Positions 8,241 through 21,280 of a DNA stretch of 62,520 nt are shown here, piece by piece. The stretch spans positions 1 through 62,520 of the forward strand of contig JAUCBJ010007889.1 in the NCBI GenBank assembly GCA_032718475.1. The letters are read 5' to 3'. The notes under the pieces were generated by a model. The model worked only from the letters and a program-made list of their open reading frames with translations. It was not told the origin of the DNA and ran no database searches. Source of the DNA: Nemertoderma westbladi (lineage: Eukaryota > Xenacoelomorpha > Nemertodermatida > Nemertodermatidae). Position 1 is the stretch's first letter. The number at the start of each line of letters is the position of its first letter. The position numbers and the translations under genes are program-made.

Positions 8241-11200
8241 ATGGCCCTATCTTATTTCTCTTCATTCTTACAGTTCAGTTTATTTGTAAGATCAATTTGG
8301 ATGGAAATGGGCCACTGTAAATGATGTATATTTGTGGCCCTAATGTAAATCATCTCATTCTTTATGATAGTAAAGGTGGCCCTTTTCCCGTTCATTTAAT
8401 TTAATAAATCAATTTTGAAACAAATGGGCCAGTCAAACTTTCTCAAAAAATGACATGAATAGTAACATGAATTGTAAGACTTGCAATGTAATTACCACAG
8501 TTAAGTAAACTAAAATAATAAAAGTTTTAATTATGCATTATTTTTGTTTGAACATATTTTATGTATGGTTGATATATCTTCTTGAAATTTGGTAAGAGTG
8601 ACCTACACCTACAAGCATTGTTTATTTAGAAATTCTAAATTCAGACAAACTTTAAAGTTCCCCTGTCTGCCGCTAGGGGGGCGAATTGACAGAATCGTAG
8701 AAGTAGCTGTGTAATTATAGAACCAACCACCAGATTCCATCTGAAATTTGGTAGGAGTGAACAAGGAGAATTGCATAATTATAAATTCTATGCCTAGACG
8801 GACTTTTATAGTTCTTATGTTCGTTATTCGTTACTATGTTCTAGCTCTAAAGAGCCTTGTCCATAAATATCTCCATGGCGCTACAGTATGGCCCTAATGC
8901 TGTTAAGCTCATTGTATTTCATTCTGGCCCTTTTTCAGTTCAGTTTATTGGTAAGATCAATTTGGATGCAAAAGGCCACTGTAAAAGATGTATATTTGTG
9001 GCCCTAATGTAAATCATCTCATTCTTTATGATAGTAAAGGTGGCCCTTTTCCCGTTCATTTAATTTAATAAATCAATTTTGAATCAAATGGGCCAGTCAA
9101 ACTTTCTCAAAAAATGACATGAAAAGTAACATGATTTGTAAGACTTGCAATGTAATATTTACCTCAGTTAACTTAAAACTAAAATAATGTAGATTTTAAT
9201 AAACATTATTTTTGTTTGAACATATTTTATGTACTGTACGGTTAGACTTTTCAAGTTCCCATGTCTTCAACGGGCAGTTATCGCCGTTGCTTAAGTAGAA
9301 ATTATACACACAGACAGACTTTAAAGTTCACCTGTCTGCCGCTAGGGAGGCGAATTGACATAAACTTAGAAGTAGCTGTGTAATTATAGAACCAACCATC
9401 AGATTCATCTGAAATTTGGTAGGAGTGAACAAGGAGCATTGCATAATTATAAATTCTATGCCTAGAAGGACTTTTATAGCTCTTATGTTCGTTATTCGTT
9501 ACTATGTTCTAGCTCTAAAGAGCCTTATCCATAAATATCTCCATGGCGCTACAGTATGGCCCTAATGCTGTTAAGCTCATTGTATTTCATTCTGGCCCTT
9601 TTTCATCTCAGTTTATTGGTAAGATCAATTTGGATGCAAAAGGCCACTGTAAAAGATGTATATTTGTGGCCCTAATGTAAATCATCTCATTCTTTATGAT
9701 AGTAAAGGTGGCCCTTTTCCCGTTCATTTAATTTAATAAATCAATTTTGAATCAAATGGGCCAGTCAAACTTTCTCAAAAAATGACATGAAAAGTAACAT
9801 GATTTGTAAGACTTGCAATGTAATATTTACCTCAGTTAACTTAAAACTAAAATAATGTAGATTTTAATAAACATTATTTTTGTTTGAACATATTTTATGT
9901 ACTGTACGGTTATACTTTTCAAGTTCCCATGTCTTCAACGGGCAGTTATCGCCGTTGCTTAAGTAGAAATTATACACACAGACAGACTTTAAAGTTCACC
10001 TGTCTGCCGCTAGGGAGGCGAATTGGCAGAAACGTAGAAGTAGCTGTGTAATTATAGAACCAACCATCAGATTCATCTGAAATTTGGTAGGAGTGAACAA
10101 GGAGCATTGCATAATTATAAATTCTATGCCTAGACGGACTTTTATAGTTCTTATGTTCGTTATTCGTTACTATGTTCTAGCTCTAAAGAGCCTTGTCCAT
10201 AAATATCTCCATGGCGCTACAGTATGGCCCTAATGCTGTTAAGCTCATTGTATTTCATTCTGGCCCTTTTTCAGCTCAGTTTATTGGTAAGATCAATTTG
10301 GATGCAAATGGGCCACTGTAAATGATGTATATTTGTGGCCCTAATGTAAATCATCTCATTCTTTATGATAGTAAAGGTGGCCCTTTTCCCGTTCATTTAA
10401 TTTAATAAATCAATTTTGAAACAAATGGGCCAGTCAAACTTTCTCAAAAAATGACATGAATAGTAACATGAATTGTAAGACTTGCAATGTAATTACCACA
10501 GTTAAGTAAACTAAAATAATAAAAGTTTTAATTATGCATTATTTTTGTTTGAACATATTTTATGTATGGTTGATATATCTTCTTGAAATTTGGTAAGAGT
10601 GACCTACACCTACAAGCATTGTTTATTTAGAAATTCTAAATTCAGACAAACTTTAAAGTTCCCCTGTCTGCCGCTAGGGGGGCGAATTGACAGAATCGTA
10701 GAAGTAGCTGTGTAATTATAGAACCAACCACCAGATTCCATCTGAAATTTGGTAGGAGTGAACAAGGAGAATTGCATAATTATAAATTCTATGCCTAGAC
10801 GGACTTTTATAGTTCTTATGTTCGTTATTCGTTACTATGTTCTAGCTCTAAAGAGCCTTGTCCATAAATATCTCCATGGCGCTACAGTATGGCCCTAATG
10901 CTGTTAAGCTCATTGTATTTCATTCTGGCCCTTTTTCAGTTCAGTTTATTGGTAAGATCAATTTGGATGCAAAAGGCCACTGTAAAAGATGTATATTTGT
11001 GGCCCTAATGTAAATCATCTCATTCTTTATGATAGTAAAGGTGGCCCTTTTCCCGTTCATTTAATTTAATAAATCAATTTTGAATCAAATGGGCCAGTCA
11101 AACTTTCTCAAAAAATGACATGAAAAGTAACATGATTTGTAAGACTTGCAATGTAATATTTACCTCAGTTAACTTAAAACTAAAATAATGTAGATTTTAA

Positions 11201-13083
11201 TAAACATTATTTTTGTTTGAACATATTTTATGTACTGTACGGTTAGACTTTTCAAGTTCCCATGTCTTCAACGGGCAGTTATCGCCGTTGCTTAAGTAGA
11301 AATTATACACACAGACAGACTTTAAAGTTCACCTGTCTGCCGCTAGGGAGGCGAATTGACATAAACTTAGAAGTAGCTGTGTAATTATAGAACCAACCAT
11401 CAGATTCATCTGAAATTTGGTAGGAGTGAACAAGGAGCATTGCATAATTATAAATTCTATGCCTAGACGGACTTTTATAGCTCTTATGTTCGTTATTCGT
11501 TACTATGTTCTAGCTCTAAAGAGCCTTATCCATAAATATCTCCATGGCGCTACAGTATGGCCCTAATGCTGTTAAGCTCATTGTATTTCATTCTGGCCCT
11601 TTTTCATCTCAGTTTATTGGTAAGATCAATTTGGATGCAAAAGGCCACTGTAAAAGATGTATATTTGTGGCCCTAATGTAAATCATCTCATTCTTTATGA
11701 TAGTAAAGGTGGCCCTTTTCCCGTTCATTTAATTTAATAAATCAATTTTGAATCAAATGGGCCAGTCAAACTTTCTCAAAAAATGACATGAAAAGTAACA
11801 TGATTTGTAAGACTTGCAATGTAATATTTACCTCAGTTAACTTAAAACTAAAATAATGTAGATTTTAATAAACATTATTTTTGTTTGAACATATTTTATG
11901 TACTGTACGGTTAGACTTTTCAAGTTCCCATGTCTTCAACGGGCAGTTATCGCCGTTGCTTAAGTAGAAATTATACGAACAGACAGACTTTAAAGTTCAC
12001 CTGTCTGCCGCTAGGGAGGCGAATTGGCAGAAACGTAGAAGTAGCTGTGTAATTATAGAACCAACCATCAGATTCATCTGAAATTTGGTAGGAGTGAACA
12101 AGGAGCATTGCATAATTATAAATTCTATGCCTAGAAGGACTTTTATAGCTCTTATGTTCGTTATTCGTTACTATGTTCTAGCTCTAAAGAGCCTTGTCCA
12201 TAAATATCTCCATGGCGCTACAGTATGGCCCTAATGCTGTTAAGCTCATTGTATTTCATTCTGGCCCTTTTTCATCTCAGTTTATTGGTAAGATCAATTT
12301 GGATGCAAAAGGCCACTGTAAAAGATGTATATTTGTGGCCCTAATGTAAATCATCTCATTCTTTATGATAGTAAAGGTGGCCCTTTTCCCGTTCATTTAA
12401 TTTAATAAATCAATTTTGAATCAAATGGGCCAGTCAAACTTTCTCAAAAAATGAAATGAATAGTAACATGATTTGTAAGACTTGCAATGTAATATTTACC
12501 TCAGTTAACTTAAAACTAAAATAATGTAGATTTTAATAAACATTATTTTTGTTTGAACATATTTTATGTACTGTACGGTTAGACTTTTCAAGTTCCCATG
12601 TCTTCAACGGGCAGTTATCGCCGTTGCTTAAGTAGAAATTATACGCACAGACAGACTTTAAAGTTCACCTGTCTGCCGCTAGGGAGGCGAATTGACAGAA
12701 ACGTAGAAGTAGCTGTGTAATTATAGAACCAACCATCAGATTCATCTGAAATTTGGTAGGAGTGAACGAGGGGCATTGCATAATTATAAATTATATGCCT
12801 AGACGGACTTTTATAGTTCTTATGTTCGTTATTCGGTACTATGTTCTAGCTCTAAAGACCCTTATCCATAAATATCTCCATGGCGCTACAGTATGGCCCT
12901 AATGCTGTTAAGCTCATTGTGTTTCATTCTGGCCCTTTTTCATCTCAGTTTATTGGTAAGATCAATTTGGATGGAAATGGGCCACTGTAAATGATGTATA
13001 TTTGTGGCCCTAATGTAAATCATCTCATTCTTTATGATAGTAAAGGTGGCCCTTTTCCCGTTCATTTAATTTAATAAATCAAT
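8240..13083. repeat. About 668-bp tandem satellite, 7 copies, trimeric higher-order structure
   Basis: The marker GGCCACTGTAAA recurs at about 8309, 8973, 9642, 10311, 10975, 11643, 12311 and 12979 (intervals 664, 669, 669, 664, 668, 668, 668). Copies 1 and 4 share private variants (for example the stretch after AATGGGCCAGTCAAAC and a shorter monomer), so 8309-10311 and 10311-12311 are two near-identical trimers of about 2.0 kb. The last copy is cut at 13083 by the recombinase-bearing duplicated segment. No coding frame is present. Each unit carries CTGTCTGCCGCTAGGG and several GGGCC/GGCCC sites. Confidence 0.92.
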
Positions 13084-13109
13084 CCTCTGTAAAATATTCT
13101 ATCCTATCT

Positions 13110-15028
13110 ATTATCCTCTGTAAAACCGTATTCGAAGAGATCCAACGGTCTTTAAGGCGAGGAGTTCGGGTCCAACATGCTGTGAGACTTCAAGAGGCAA
13201 CTGCTAATATGCCGACTAAGGAGGAACTAGGATCTTTCTTCAATTCAGAGATCGTGAGTGAAATTAAAAGCGCGATAAAACAACTTGACGATCCAAAGAT
13301 CAATCCAACTGATGTGCCACTTTGGCAAATGCAAAGCCTGCTGTTATGTGAGCTAATTTTGAAACCATCGATTAGACCTGGAGGTGTATTGAATATGACA
13401 CTAGATGATGTTACAAAAAGGTGCACTGAGGGAGAGTTTGTAATAATTACTGTACGGGACCACAAAACAAACGGTATTTACGGACCATTGAAAGTTGTCA
13501 TGTCTGCAGAAGTGTATGGACTTCTTAAGAGGTGGATATATTTCGGAAGAAGCCAATATGCTAAAGAAAACTTGTCTGTTCCAAATGTTTTTACAAACAC
13601 TCAAGGCCATCAACTTGCAGTTGTGGCACCAAAGCTTCAAGCTCTCTGGTTGGCTGTACTTCCCGATTCGACAAGTACAATAACACCTACAGAAGTCCGA
13701 CATGTGGTTTCAACTCTCAACCAGCAGGAGACAACTACGTATTCTGATCAAAACCTTGTGTGCAGGTAAGAACAGTTCCTTGATTATTATAGTTAGTATT
13801 ATTATACAGTACCGGCATTCTCTTTTTTTTTATATATATATATAAGGTTCTTTGATTTAGGGGATCAGTTGTTTTAAATTGATGCAATATCTATGCTAGA
13901 TACCGGTATATAACAATTCAATGTAACTTATTTCCAATATTAATTCTAAATAAAGTTCTAAAAGTTTATATTTAGGATCAAGCTTTCAGCCCTGAATAGG
14001 GGTATTCTTCAGTAAAGCGGGATTACAGCGCAACACACACGAAACTGGTGCTTAAATATCTCATAATTTGCGGGTTCTTGTCACATTTATTTTATTATTC
14101 ATTCATATTTATTATTATTATTAAAATGGTATTCTTTAATAATGACTTTATTAATATACTTCAATATTATTAAACAGGTTAGGTTAAGGAATAGGATGTC
14201 CTGTCCATGTCCAAACCCTAGACTAAAAGTATCCTAAACCCAAACCTATAAAACGAGATATATCTGTTCTAAAACTTACCAGGTTCAGATTGACCTACAT
14301 AACAAAACCTTTCATGCGGTCTCCTTTACCAACAGCCGGTTGTTACAGGCTGTTTTAGATAGAATTTGATGGAATGTTTATTGCATGATAAGAATGAAAT
14401 AGTGGAATAATAATATTTACTCAAAATTTTTAATTTGACATCGTTGTTTTATAGGGCAATGGGGCATTCGATGACGACTCAACGATCTGCTTATGAAGCT
14501 TCGTTGTCCAACACTAGAGCTGCTGATGCGTACCGCATCATTGGAGGATTGTGTGCCGGTACAGAATCTCAGCCAACAAGATGTGTGACCAGTGCAGACG
14601 ACGATCTGCTTTGTTCACCTTCACCAATAAGTTCTTCTGATGATACACATTTTTGTGGTTTTAGTAATGTCGAAGGAAGCGAGAATGGTAGAAGTCAACA
14701 GTTGGAGCGAAGTACAGGCGAAGAACGAGACCAGCTTCAATCATGTTCCACGTTTAGACCTTTGACGGTGAGTCCCTTAAAGGCTGGTTTAGTGCCGGAT
14801 CAGATAGATTCGCCAAAGATAAAAAAGCGAGCACTGTGGTTGGAAGCTGACATGGTTATTGTCAAGAGGTTGTTCGATGACTACATTTTTCGCAATAGAT
14901 CATTTGCAAAGAATACGTTAAAAAAAGAATTGGATGAAGCAGTTAAAGAACTGGGTGATAAATTTACTGCGAAGCAAATTTACGCCAAGATTAATGTTAT
15001 TAAAATACGGAATAAGAACACTGAATAG
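13110..15028 (+). CDS. Tyrosine-recombinase-like gene, copy 1 (two visible exons)
   Basis: The product resembles the catalytic domain of tyrosine recombinases. The exon 1 frame is open from about 13110 (no in-frame ATG near the 5' edge, so upstream exons or the start are missing) to 13765; a GTAAG donor follows, the intron runs 13766-14454, and exon 2 runs 14455-15028. Splicing joins the frame inside an Arg codon. Numbering from the GTG at 13182, visible catalytic-type residues are Arg65 in SIRPGGVLNM, Lys95 in DHKT and Arg173 in EVRH (the usual His of HxxR is Thr170). In exon 2 they are the His of MGHS and the nucleophile-like Tyr of RSAYEAS. Exon 2 continues with a Ser-rich linker and a basic helical domain starting at WLEADMVIVKRLF. 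Crypton/DIRS-type transposase or a domesticated derivative are both possible. It sits in a segment duplicated at 21281-25094. Confidence 0.7.
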
Positions 15029-15678
15029 CCTGAAGTTACCTCAGCTTGACTGATATATAATTAAAATATATTATATTTTAATTAAATATTTTAACTCAAA
15101 TTATACCGTTACTTCGGTAACAACTCTAATTGTTACTAATGTTTCTATTGAAACTACTAATAACTTTTATTAATTCCGTAAACTCCTTTTAGTAATCATT
15201 GTTATATTCATGGAATACCTATTAGTAACTTTGTACTTGTTTCACCAATTTTTAGTGGTGGTATACTTTTATGTCCATTAAAAATCTATATTATACCGTT
15301 AAAACAATATACAGTAGGCTATACTTAAATGTAAATAAATTTTATGATTTTTCAATTCCTAACTTCAAATTGTGCTAAATTCCATATATTTATTTAAAAC
15401 ATTACATTGTGCATCTAATATTCTGAATTGTTCTAAAATTCATATTTTTTATTTCGTTTCATCTTTATAATTATTACCTTACCTATTATTGTGCTATATA
15501 TATTCAGAATTGTGCTAAATTCCTTATTTATATTTGTCCGTATCTGTCTCTGATGTCCTACAACACACACACACACAGTTTGTCGAGATGCAATAATAAG
15601 TAAATTACATTATTAACTACGGTATAATTAACATTTTTTATTTTTGGCTCCTAATAGTCGTATTATGAATTTTAATAC
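15029..15678. other. AT-rich 3' flank of recombinase copy 1
   Basis: No coding region is seen. The stretch is almost identical to 22767-23417 and so belongs to the duplicated segment. It includes a short (CA)n tract near 15563 and several AATTGTGCTAAATTCC-like repeats (15365-15520). Confidence 0.7.
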
Positions 15679-16214
15679 CTATAGTCAGTTGTTTTAGCTT
15701 TTAGATACTCAGTTTAATATAGTCAGTTGTTTTAGCTTTTAGATACTCAGTTAAATATAGTCAGTTGTTTTAGCTTTTAGATACTCAGTTTAATATAGTC
15801 AGTTGTTTTAGCTTTTAGATACTCAGTTAAACATAGTCAGTTGTTTTAGCTTTTAGATACTCAGTTTAATATAGTCAGTTGTTTTAGCTTTTAGATACTC
15901 AGTTTAATATAGTCAGTTGTTTTAGCTTTTAGATACTCAGTTAAATATAGTCAGTTGTTTTAGCTTTTAGATACTCAGTTTAATATAGTCAGTTGTTTTA
16001 GCTTTTAGATACTCAGTTAAATATAGTCAGTTGTTTTAGCTTTTAGATACTCAGTTTAATATAGTCAGTTGTTTTAGCTTTTAGATACTCAGTTAAATAT
16101 AGTCAGTTGTTTTAGCTTTTAGATACTCAGTTAAATATAGTCAGTTGTTTTAGCTTTTAGATACTCAGTTAAATATAGTCAGTTGTTTTAGCTTTTAGAT
16201 ACTCAGTTTAATAT
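15679..16214. repeat. 38-bp minisatellite, about 14 copies
   Basis: The unit begins ATAGTCAGTTGTTTTAGC and ends in AGTTAAAT or AGTTTAAT. Copies are nearly identical. The same satellite occurs at 23418-25094 in the paralogous segment with about three times more copies. Confidence 0.93.
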
Positions 16215-17094
16215 AGTGTCTACTCTAGTGAATTAGCTTGTATAATTGTTGAATTAGTGAATTCAATGAAATCAAAGACCCACCTTCTCAACGTTCAAAC
16301 ACCAAGACAACCACTGTAGTACAACTTTATTTACATTTAATAATTACAAGGGATGACATCTGCAAGACACAAACACGTGAGATTTCACCCCCTTTATTAT
16401 ACCTAAATTAATGAACAACTGACAACTGAACGTGTTTTGTTTTTTTATATACATGATATCACTTCCGTTATTGGTTGCAGGTTCGGCCAAATAATAGTGT
16501 AACGTCATTTATATCGTATGTAATCACTGGTATACTGTGGTATGCCATTTTGTAAATTTTGCTTGTGACATCATTATACTGATATTTCGATATAGACACT
16601 TAGTCTAAAATATGAGTTTTGTTTTAAATGTTCATGTTCCTCATCGTCAATATGTTTGGTGTTTTGGAATTTCCTCCAAACGTTTACACAATATTTAGCA
16701 TTTTGCACATTTATCACAATTAAATATAATTACTTGGCCTATTAATTGCTGTTGTGCCTTGGTTGTGCGGCGCACAATTAATAAATTTATGCCATTATGT
16801 AGAGTTGATTATTAATGAATCCAAATGTACCAGACGGTAATAAAGGTGGGAGTTTCGTCTATATATCGTTCTGTATTTTTCAATGTACATTAGCGTTAAT
16901 TACTTCGATTTCACAAATATTTTAATTCAGTAGAGTTTCAGTTTCTTCATCCTGTTGTTTATTTCTCTTTCTGTGCTTTGCAGTGTATTTTAATCTGATT
17001 TTTTTGCAAGAAATGGCGTTACAATATGAATATACTACCTTAACCAAAACAAACAACAACCACAGTATTACGTTAATTGAATTATTGAATTTGT
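16215..17094. other. Intergenic, no gene seen
   Basis: This is unique-looking AT-rich sequence between two minisatellites. No coding frame, RNA gene or terminal repeat could be supported. Confidence 0.5.
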
Positions 17095-18345
17095 TGCTCA
17101 TTGATGCTCGTTGTTGCTCGTCATTGCTCGTTGTTGCTCGTCATTGCTCGTTGTTGCTCGTCATTGCTCGTTGTTGCTCGTCATTGCTCGTTGTTGCTCG
17201 TCATTGCTCGTTGTTGCTCGTCATTGCTCGTTGTTGCTCATTGTTGCTCGTTGTTGCTCATTGTTGCTCGTTGTTACTCATTGTTGTACTTTATTATTGC
17301 TCATTGTTGCTCGTTGTTGCTCATTGTTGTTCGTTGTTGCTCATTGTTGTTCGTTGTTGCTCGTTGTTGCTCATTGTTGCTCATTGTTGTACTTTATTAT
17401 TGCTCATTGTTGCTCGTTGTTGCTCATTGTTGTTCGTTGTTGCTCGTTGTTGCTCATTGTTGCTCGTTGTTGCTCATTGTTGTACTTTATTATTGCTCAT
17501 TGTTGCTCGTTGTTGCTCATTGTTGTACTTTATTATTGCTCATTGTTGCTCGTTGTTGCTCGTTGTTGGTCATTGTTGCTCGTTGTTGCTCATTGTTGTA
17601 CTTTATTATTGCTCATTGTTGCTCGTTGTTGGTCATTGTTGCTCATTGTTGTACTTTATTATTGCTCATTGTTGCTCGTTGTTGCTCATTGTTGTTCGTT
17701 GTTGCTCGTTGTTGCTCATTGTTGCTCGTTGTTGCTCATTGTTGTACTTTATTATTGCTCATTGTTGCTCGTTGTTGCTCATTGTTGTACTTTATTATTG
17801 CTCATTGTTGCTCGTTGTTGCTCATTGTTGTTCGTTGTTGCTCATTGTTGCTCGTTGTTGCTCATTGTTGTACTTTATTATTGCTCATTGTTGCTCGTTG
17901 TTGGTCATTGTTGCTCGTTGTTGGTCATTGTTGCTCGTTGTCGCTCGTTGTTGCTCATTGTTGTACTTTATTATTGCTCATTGTTGCTCGTTGTTGCTCA
18001 TTGTTGTTCGTTGTTGCTCGTTGTTGCTCATTGTTGTACTTTATTATTGCTCATTATTGCTCGTTGTTGCTCATTGTTGTTCGTTGTTGCTCGTTGTTGC
18101 TCATTGTTGTTCGTTGTTGCTCGTTGTTGCTCGTTGTTGCTCATTGTTGCTCATTGTTGTTCGTTGTTGCTCGTTGTTGCTCGTTGTTGCTCATTGTTGT
18201 ACTTTATTATTGCTCATTGTTGTACTTTATTATTGCTCATTGTTGCTCGTTGTTGCTCATTGTTGTACTTTATTATTGCTCATTGTTGCTCGTCATTGCT
18301 CATTGTTGTTCGTTGTTGCTCGTTGTTGGTAATTTTTGCTCGTTG
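17095..18345. repeat. 10-bp minisatellite (CGTTGTTGCT/CATTGTTGCT) with interspersed variant block
   Basis: Ten-base units CGTTGTTGCT, CATTGTTGCT and CGTCATTGCT run for about 1.25 kb, interrupted at intervals by a longer variant block containing GTACTTTATTATTGCTC. Ten is not a multiple of three and the unit has no stop in any plus-strand frame, so all three forward frames stay open for over 400 codons (LLLVVAHCCS-type). I treat these as satellite artefacts, not genes. Confidence 0.95.
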
Positions 18346-19138
18346 TGCATTTTAGCACCTACCATATTGGAGGCCTATTTCTGTATTTAATTCTATAGAA
18401 TTAACCACACGACATCCCCCCCCCAAAGTGCAAACAAACAGCAGTTTTGTCACAAATCACAGGATTCCATGTCACAGGATTGTCATGCATTTGTATGTAG
18501 GTAGACACCCGCCCCCCATCGTTATGTTAAAATTTTACTTTGGTATTAATATTTATATAATCAATATTCAATTATTAATATTCACTATTTCCATCCCATC
18601 CTTATAATGAATTATAATTTTTACCGTACACATTCATTACAGTAAAAGTAAAAATCGTGCCGTTTTCGTGCCGCATGCAGTATTCGTAAAAGGTGCGTGC
18701 AATGTTATTTAAGATTCGTGAAGCCTTCGTCAATGGTTCGTCAGTCCGAATAATTTAACGAATGCGTATAGTATTCGTATCGCATGTGAGATTTCACTTG
18801 TAAATATATTCGTGGCTCATCATTCGTGGCACACGCGATACGCGTACAAAGCATTCTCAATTAGAGTACCGCACATACTGTAATACTGGCCAATCACAAT
18901 TCGGCAAATAATCGAACATAGTGTTATTAGTTAGTAGCTCTCCCCCTTTGTTACCAGTCAGCCAGTCCCATGTACTTTTTACTATATATTTAATGGGTTG
19001 CCCAGTAATTCTTAACTCCCGTTTATTATTTTGGTTCCCCATTATTTTGGTATGTAAACCTGTTTCCTTTACCAACATGCTTGATATACTGTAATAATGT
19101 AAAGGTCTACTGTAGTGTACTTACTGTGTGTAACTATA
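18346..19138. other. Intergenic with C-run and TTCGT-rich tract
   Basis: A C-run lies near 18413-18423. From about 18655 to 18850 TTCGT occurs roughly ten times at irregular 10-30-base spacing, in contexts such as TATTCGTA and CATTCGTGG. A weak minus-strand frame of 73 codons at 18857-19078 has no recognisable motif and is not called. Confidence 0.5.
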
Positions 19139-19346
19139 ACTGTAGGCTAGGTGAGATAAATAATGACAACATAAAACTACTGTATTAACTTAAGGAACTA
19201 CAGTATGTAGGCATACTTATAGTATGTAGGCATCCCCCCCCCCCCCCCCCCCACCCGTAGTTTTAGCCCCTGTACAGTAGTACTCATTTCCCAAAGTTAT
19301 TACAGTAGTTTTATGTTGTCATTATTTATCTCACCTGGCCTACAGT
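19139..19346. mobile_element. 208-bp palindromic MITE-like element
   Basis: The left arm at 19139-19184 and the right arm at 19301-19346 are inverted copies of 46 bases with one mismatch. The centre holds a poly-C run (about 19233-19252) and a short duplication of AGTATGTAGGCAT. Size and architecture fit a miniature foldback element. I could not identify a target duplication or superfamily. Confidence 0.75.
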
Positions 19347-20084
19347 ACAGTACCAATACATATTGTAAAGCATGTGGCATTGTTATTAAATTGTTCGTGT
19401 GTATGGTGATATTTTCACACAGTTTCTTAGGCCTCCAGGTCGAATTTGTTTAATTCACTATAAAACGCCACTAAAAAGTCTACTGATATACTGTACAGTA
19501 CCAGTTAATTAACGGTAACTGCTACAGTAGGCCCTACACTTATTAATGGTAAAAAAATCTTACAGACAAAATACATCAAATGCATACATTTTATGAGATG
19601 TATCAACATAATTTCAATGATTTTTTTACTTTATTCTAGAATATTAATTCGCTTTTTTTTCCGATAATAAGTAATAAAATATATATAAAATAATAATAAA
19701 AATATATATAATAATAAAATAATATAATATGATAATAAAATAATATAATATAATAATAAAATAATGCAGTATAATAATAAAATATCATAAAAAATAATAA
19801 ACCATCAATAATAATTAATAAGATTGATTAAATTAATTAAAAGCTTGAAATTAATATTCTAGATAATAAAATCATCAGAACTATAACGATTTACGTCTGA
19901 AATTGCGTGCTCTTGAATTATATCTGAACATTTTTTTTGGGGAAATTGAAAATGGCTTTCATATTCGATTCGGAATATCAAGTATATTTAAAAAAAAATA
20001 AAATAAAATTGACACGTTTTAACAGTTGTAAACTGTTAAATCTATGTAAACTGTAGCGAAATAATAAAAAAAATAAAAATCCTG
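19347..20084. other. AT-rich intergenic with TAATAA microsatellite
   Basis: An impure (ATAATAAA)n tract spans about 19670-19800. The rest is AT-rich with no coding or RNA gene seen. Confidence 0.5.
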
Positions 20085-20390
20085 CGTTAAACATTCGTAT
20101 AACATTCGTAAAACATTCGTAACGCATTCGTATAGCGTGGGAAACATTCGTATATAACATGCGGATATAGCATTCGTATAGTGTGCGGGAAACATTCGTA
20201 TAAGATTAGGGACGCATTCGTAGAATGTGCGGGATTCGAATAAGGTTCGTATAACATTCGATATGCGAATAAAGGATGCGTATTTGGTTCGGTTTTCGCA
20301 TTCGTATCGCATGGTTCATCTATGTAACATTTCAGAATTCGTTACGAATGCGTGAAATATGCGCCATCCCATGCGTTACGCATGCGGAGT
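20085..20390. repeat. Degenerate ATTCGTA-rich repeat tract
   Basis: Some fourteen copies of ATTCGTA, TTCGTAT or their complement TACGAAT lie within 300 bases, often as AACATTCGTA or GCATTCGTAT. The tract resembles 18655-18850, about 1.4 kb away. Minus-strand frames rich in YEC/IRM arise from the repeat and are not genes. Confidence 0.6.
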
Positions 20391-21280
20391 TTTTTTACTG
20401 GGAATTAAAGCCAACACCTATACAATTAGTGCAGGCCCAATTATCGTCGAATGATCATAAATGCAACTGAAATAAGTTTCAGATATATTTGTACAAATTT
20501 TTGGTGTGGCCAAAGTAACCCCGTTGTCCGCCATGGGCACCTGGGTTACTTTGTCCAGTGAAAAAATCAATTGAAAATATAACATTTTGAAAATTTTAAA
20601 TGTTCTATGTGGTGACCTGTTATTTAAGTATATCCACATGCTAGCTGTACATTACGTAATAGTCCATGTATATCATATTTCAATCAAAGATTGAAAGTTT
20701 TTTTTGCATTGTAATTAAGAAATAATTTAGTTTTAAAAATTATAACTGCTAAAACTTTTTTAATCTTCCATAACCTATAGAAGTGATGGCTATATAAGTA
20801 AGCTCTCCAGTCATGCTGGATATGGCATCAACATGTACATAGTTATTTTAGAATTGAAAAGAAAAACTCGTTTTTTTCAATTGGCCAAAGTAACCCAGGT
20901 GGCCAAAATATCCTATGTTTATGGTACTGGACTCGTGTAGCGCGAAGGCCAAACGAAAATTTTCAAGTATTGGAACTATCGGTACTGCCCTACAGTACCT
21001 ATCTTTTCAGCTTTTACTGCTTCACTACAGCGCTAGACTTTTGCTTGTCTGTCTCTGTCATGTTGTAGGCCTATATCGTAGTACAAGTACCAGTAGAGTA
21101 CCGTTACCGTAAGCAGTACAGGGTACACCAGTAGTCCTACAGAAGTAAGCTACTTCTGATCTTTCGGTGTTTGAATTGCCTCTTTGTTAAATTTGCGATT
21201 CCAGGATTCCGACACCCCAGCATAGGCCAGTACAGCAGTAGGCCTGCAGACCCACCCCACCAGTGCAGCAGTTCAGCAGA
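20391..21280. other. Intergenic with GGTTACTTT hairpin and simple sequence
   Basis: Near 20510-20556 AAAGTAACCC and GGGTTACTTT face each other around about 24 bases, forming a potential hairpin. GGCCAAAGTAACCC recurs near 20882. The stretch ends in pyrimidine-rich DNA with CAG-rich trinucleotides before the recombinase exon. No gene seen. Confidence 0.5.

Noticed and set aside
16983-18390. Three overlapping 414-449-codon Leu/Cys/Val-rich membrane-protein-like frames
   Set aside because: They are produced by a 10-bp minisatellite read in three frames; the same peptide appears in each.
18857-19078. 73-codon minus-strand frame with WDWLTGNKGGELL
   Set aside because: It has no recognisable family and is short; the surrounding DNA shows no other coding signal.
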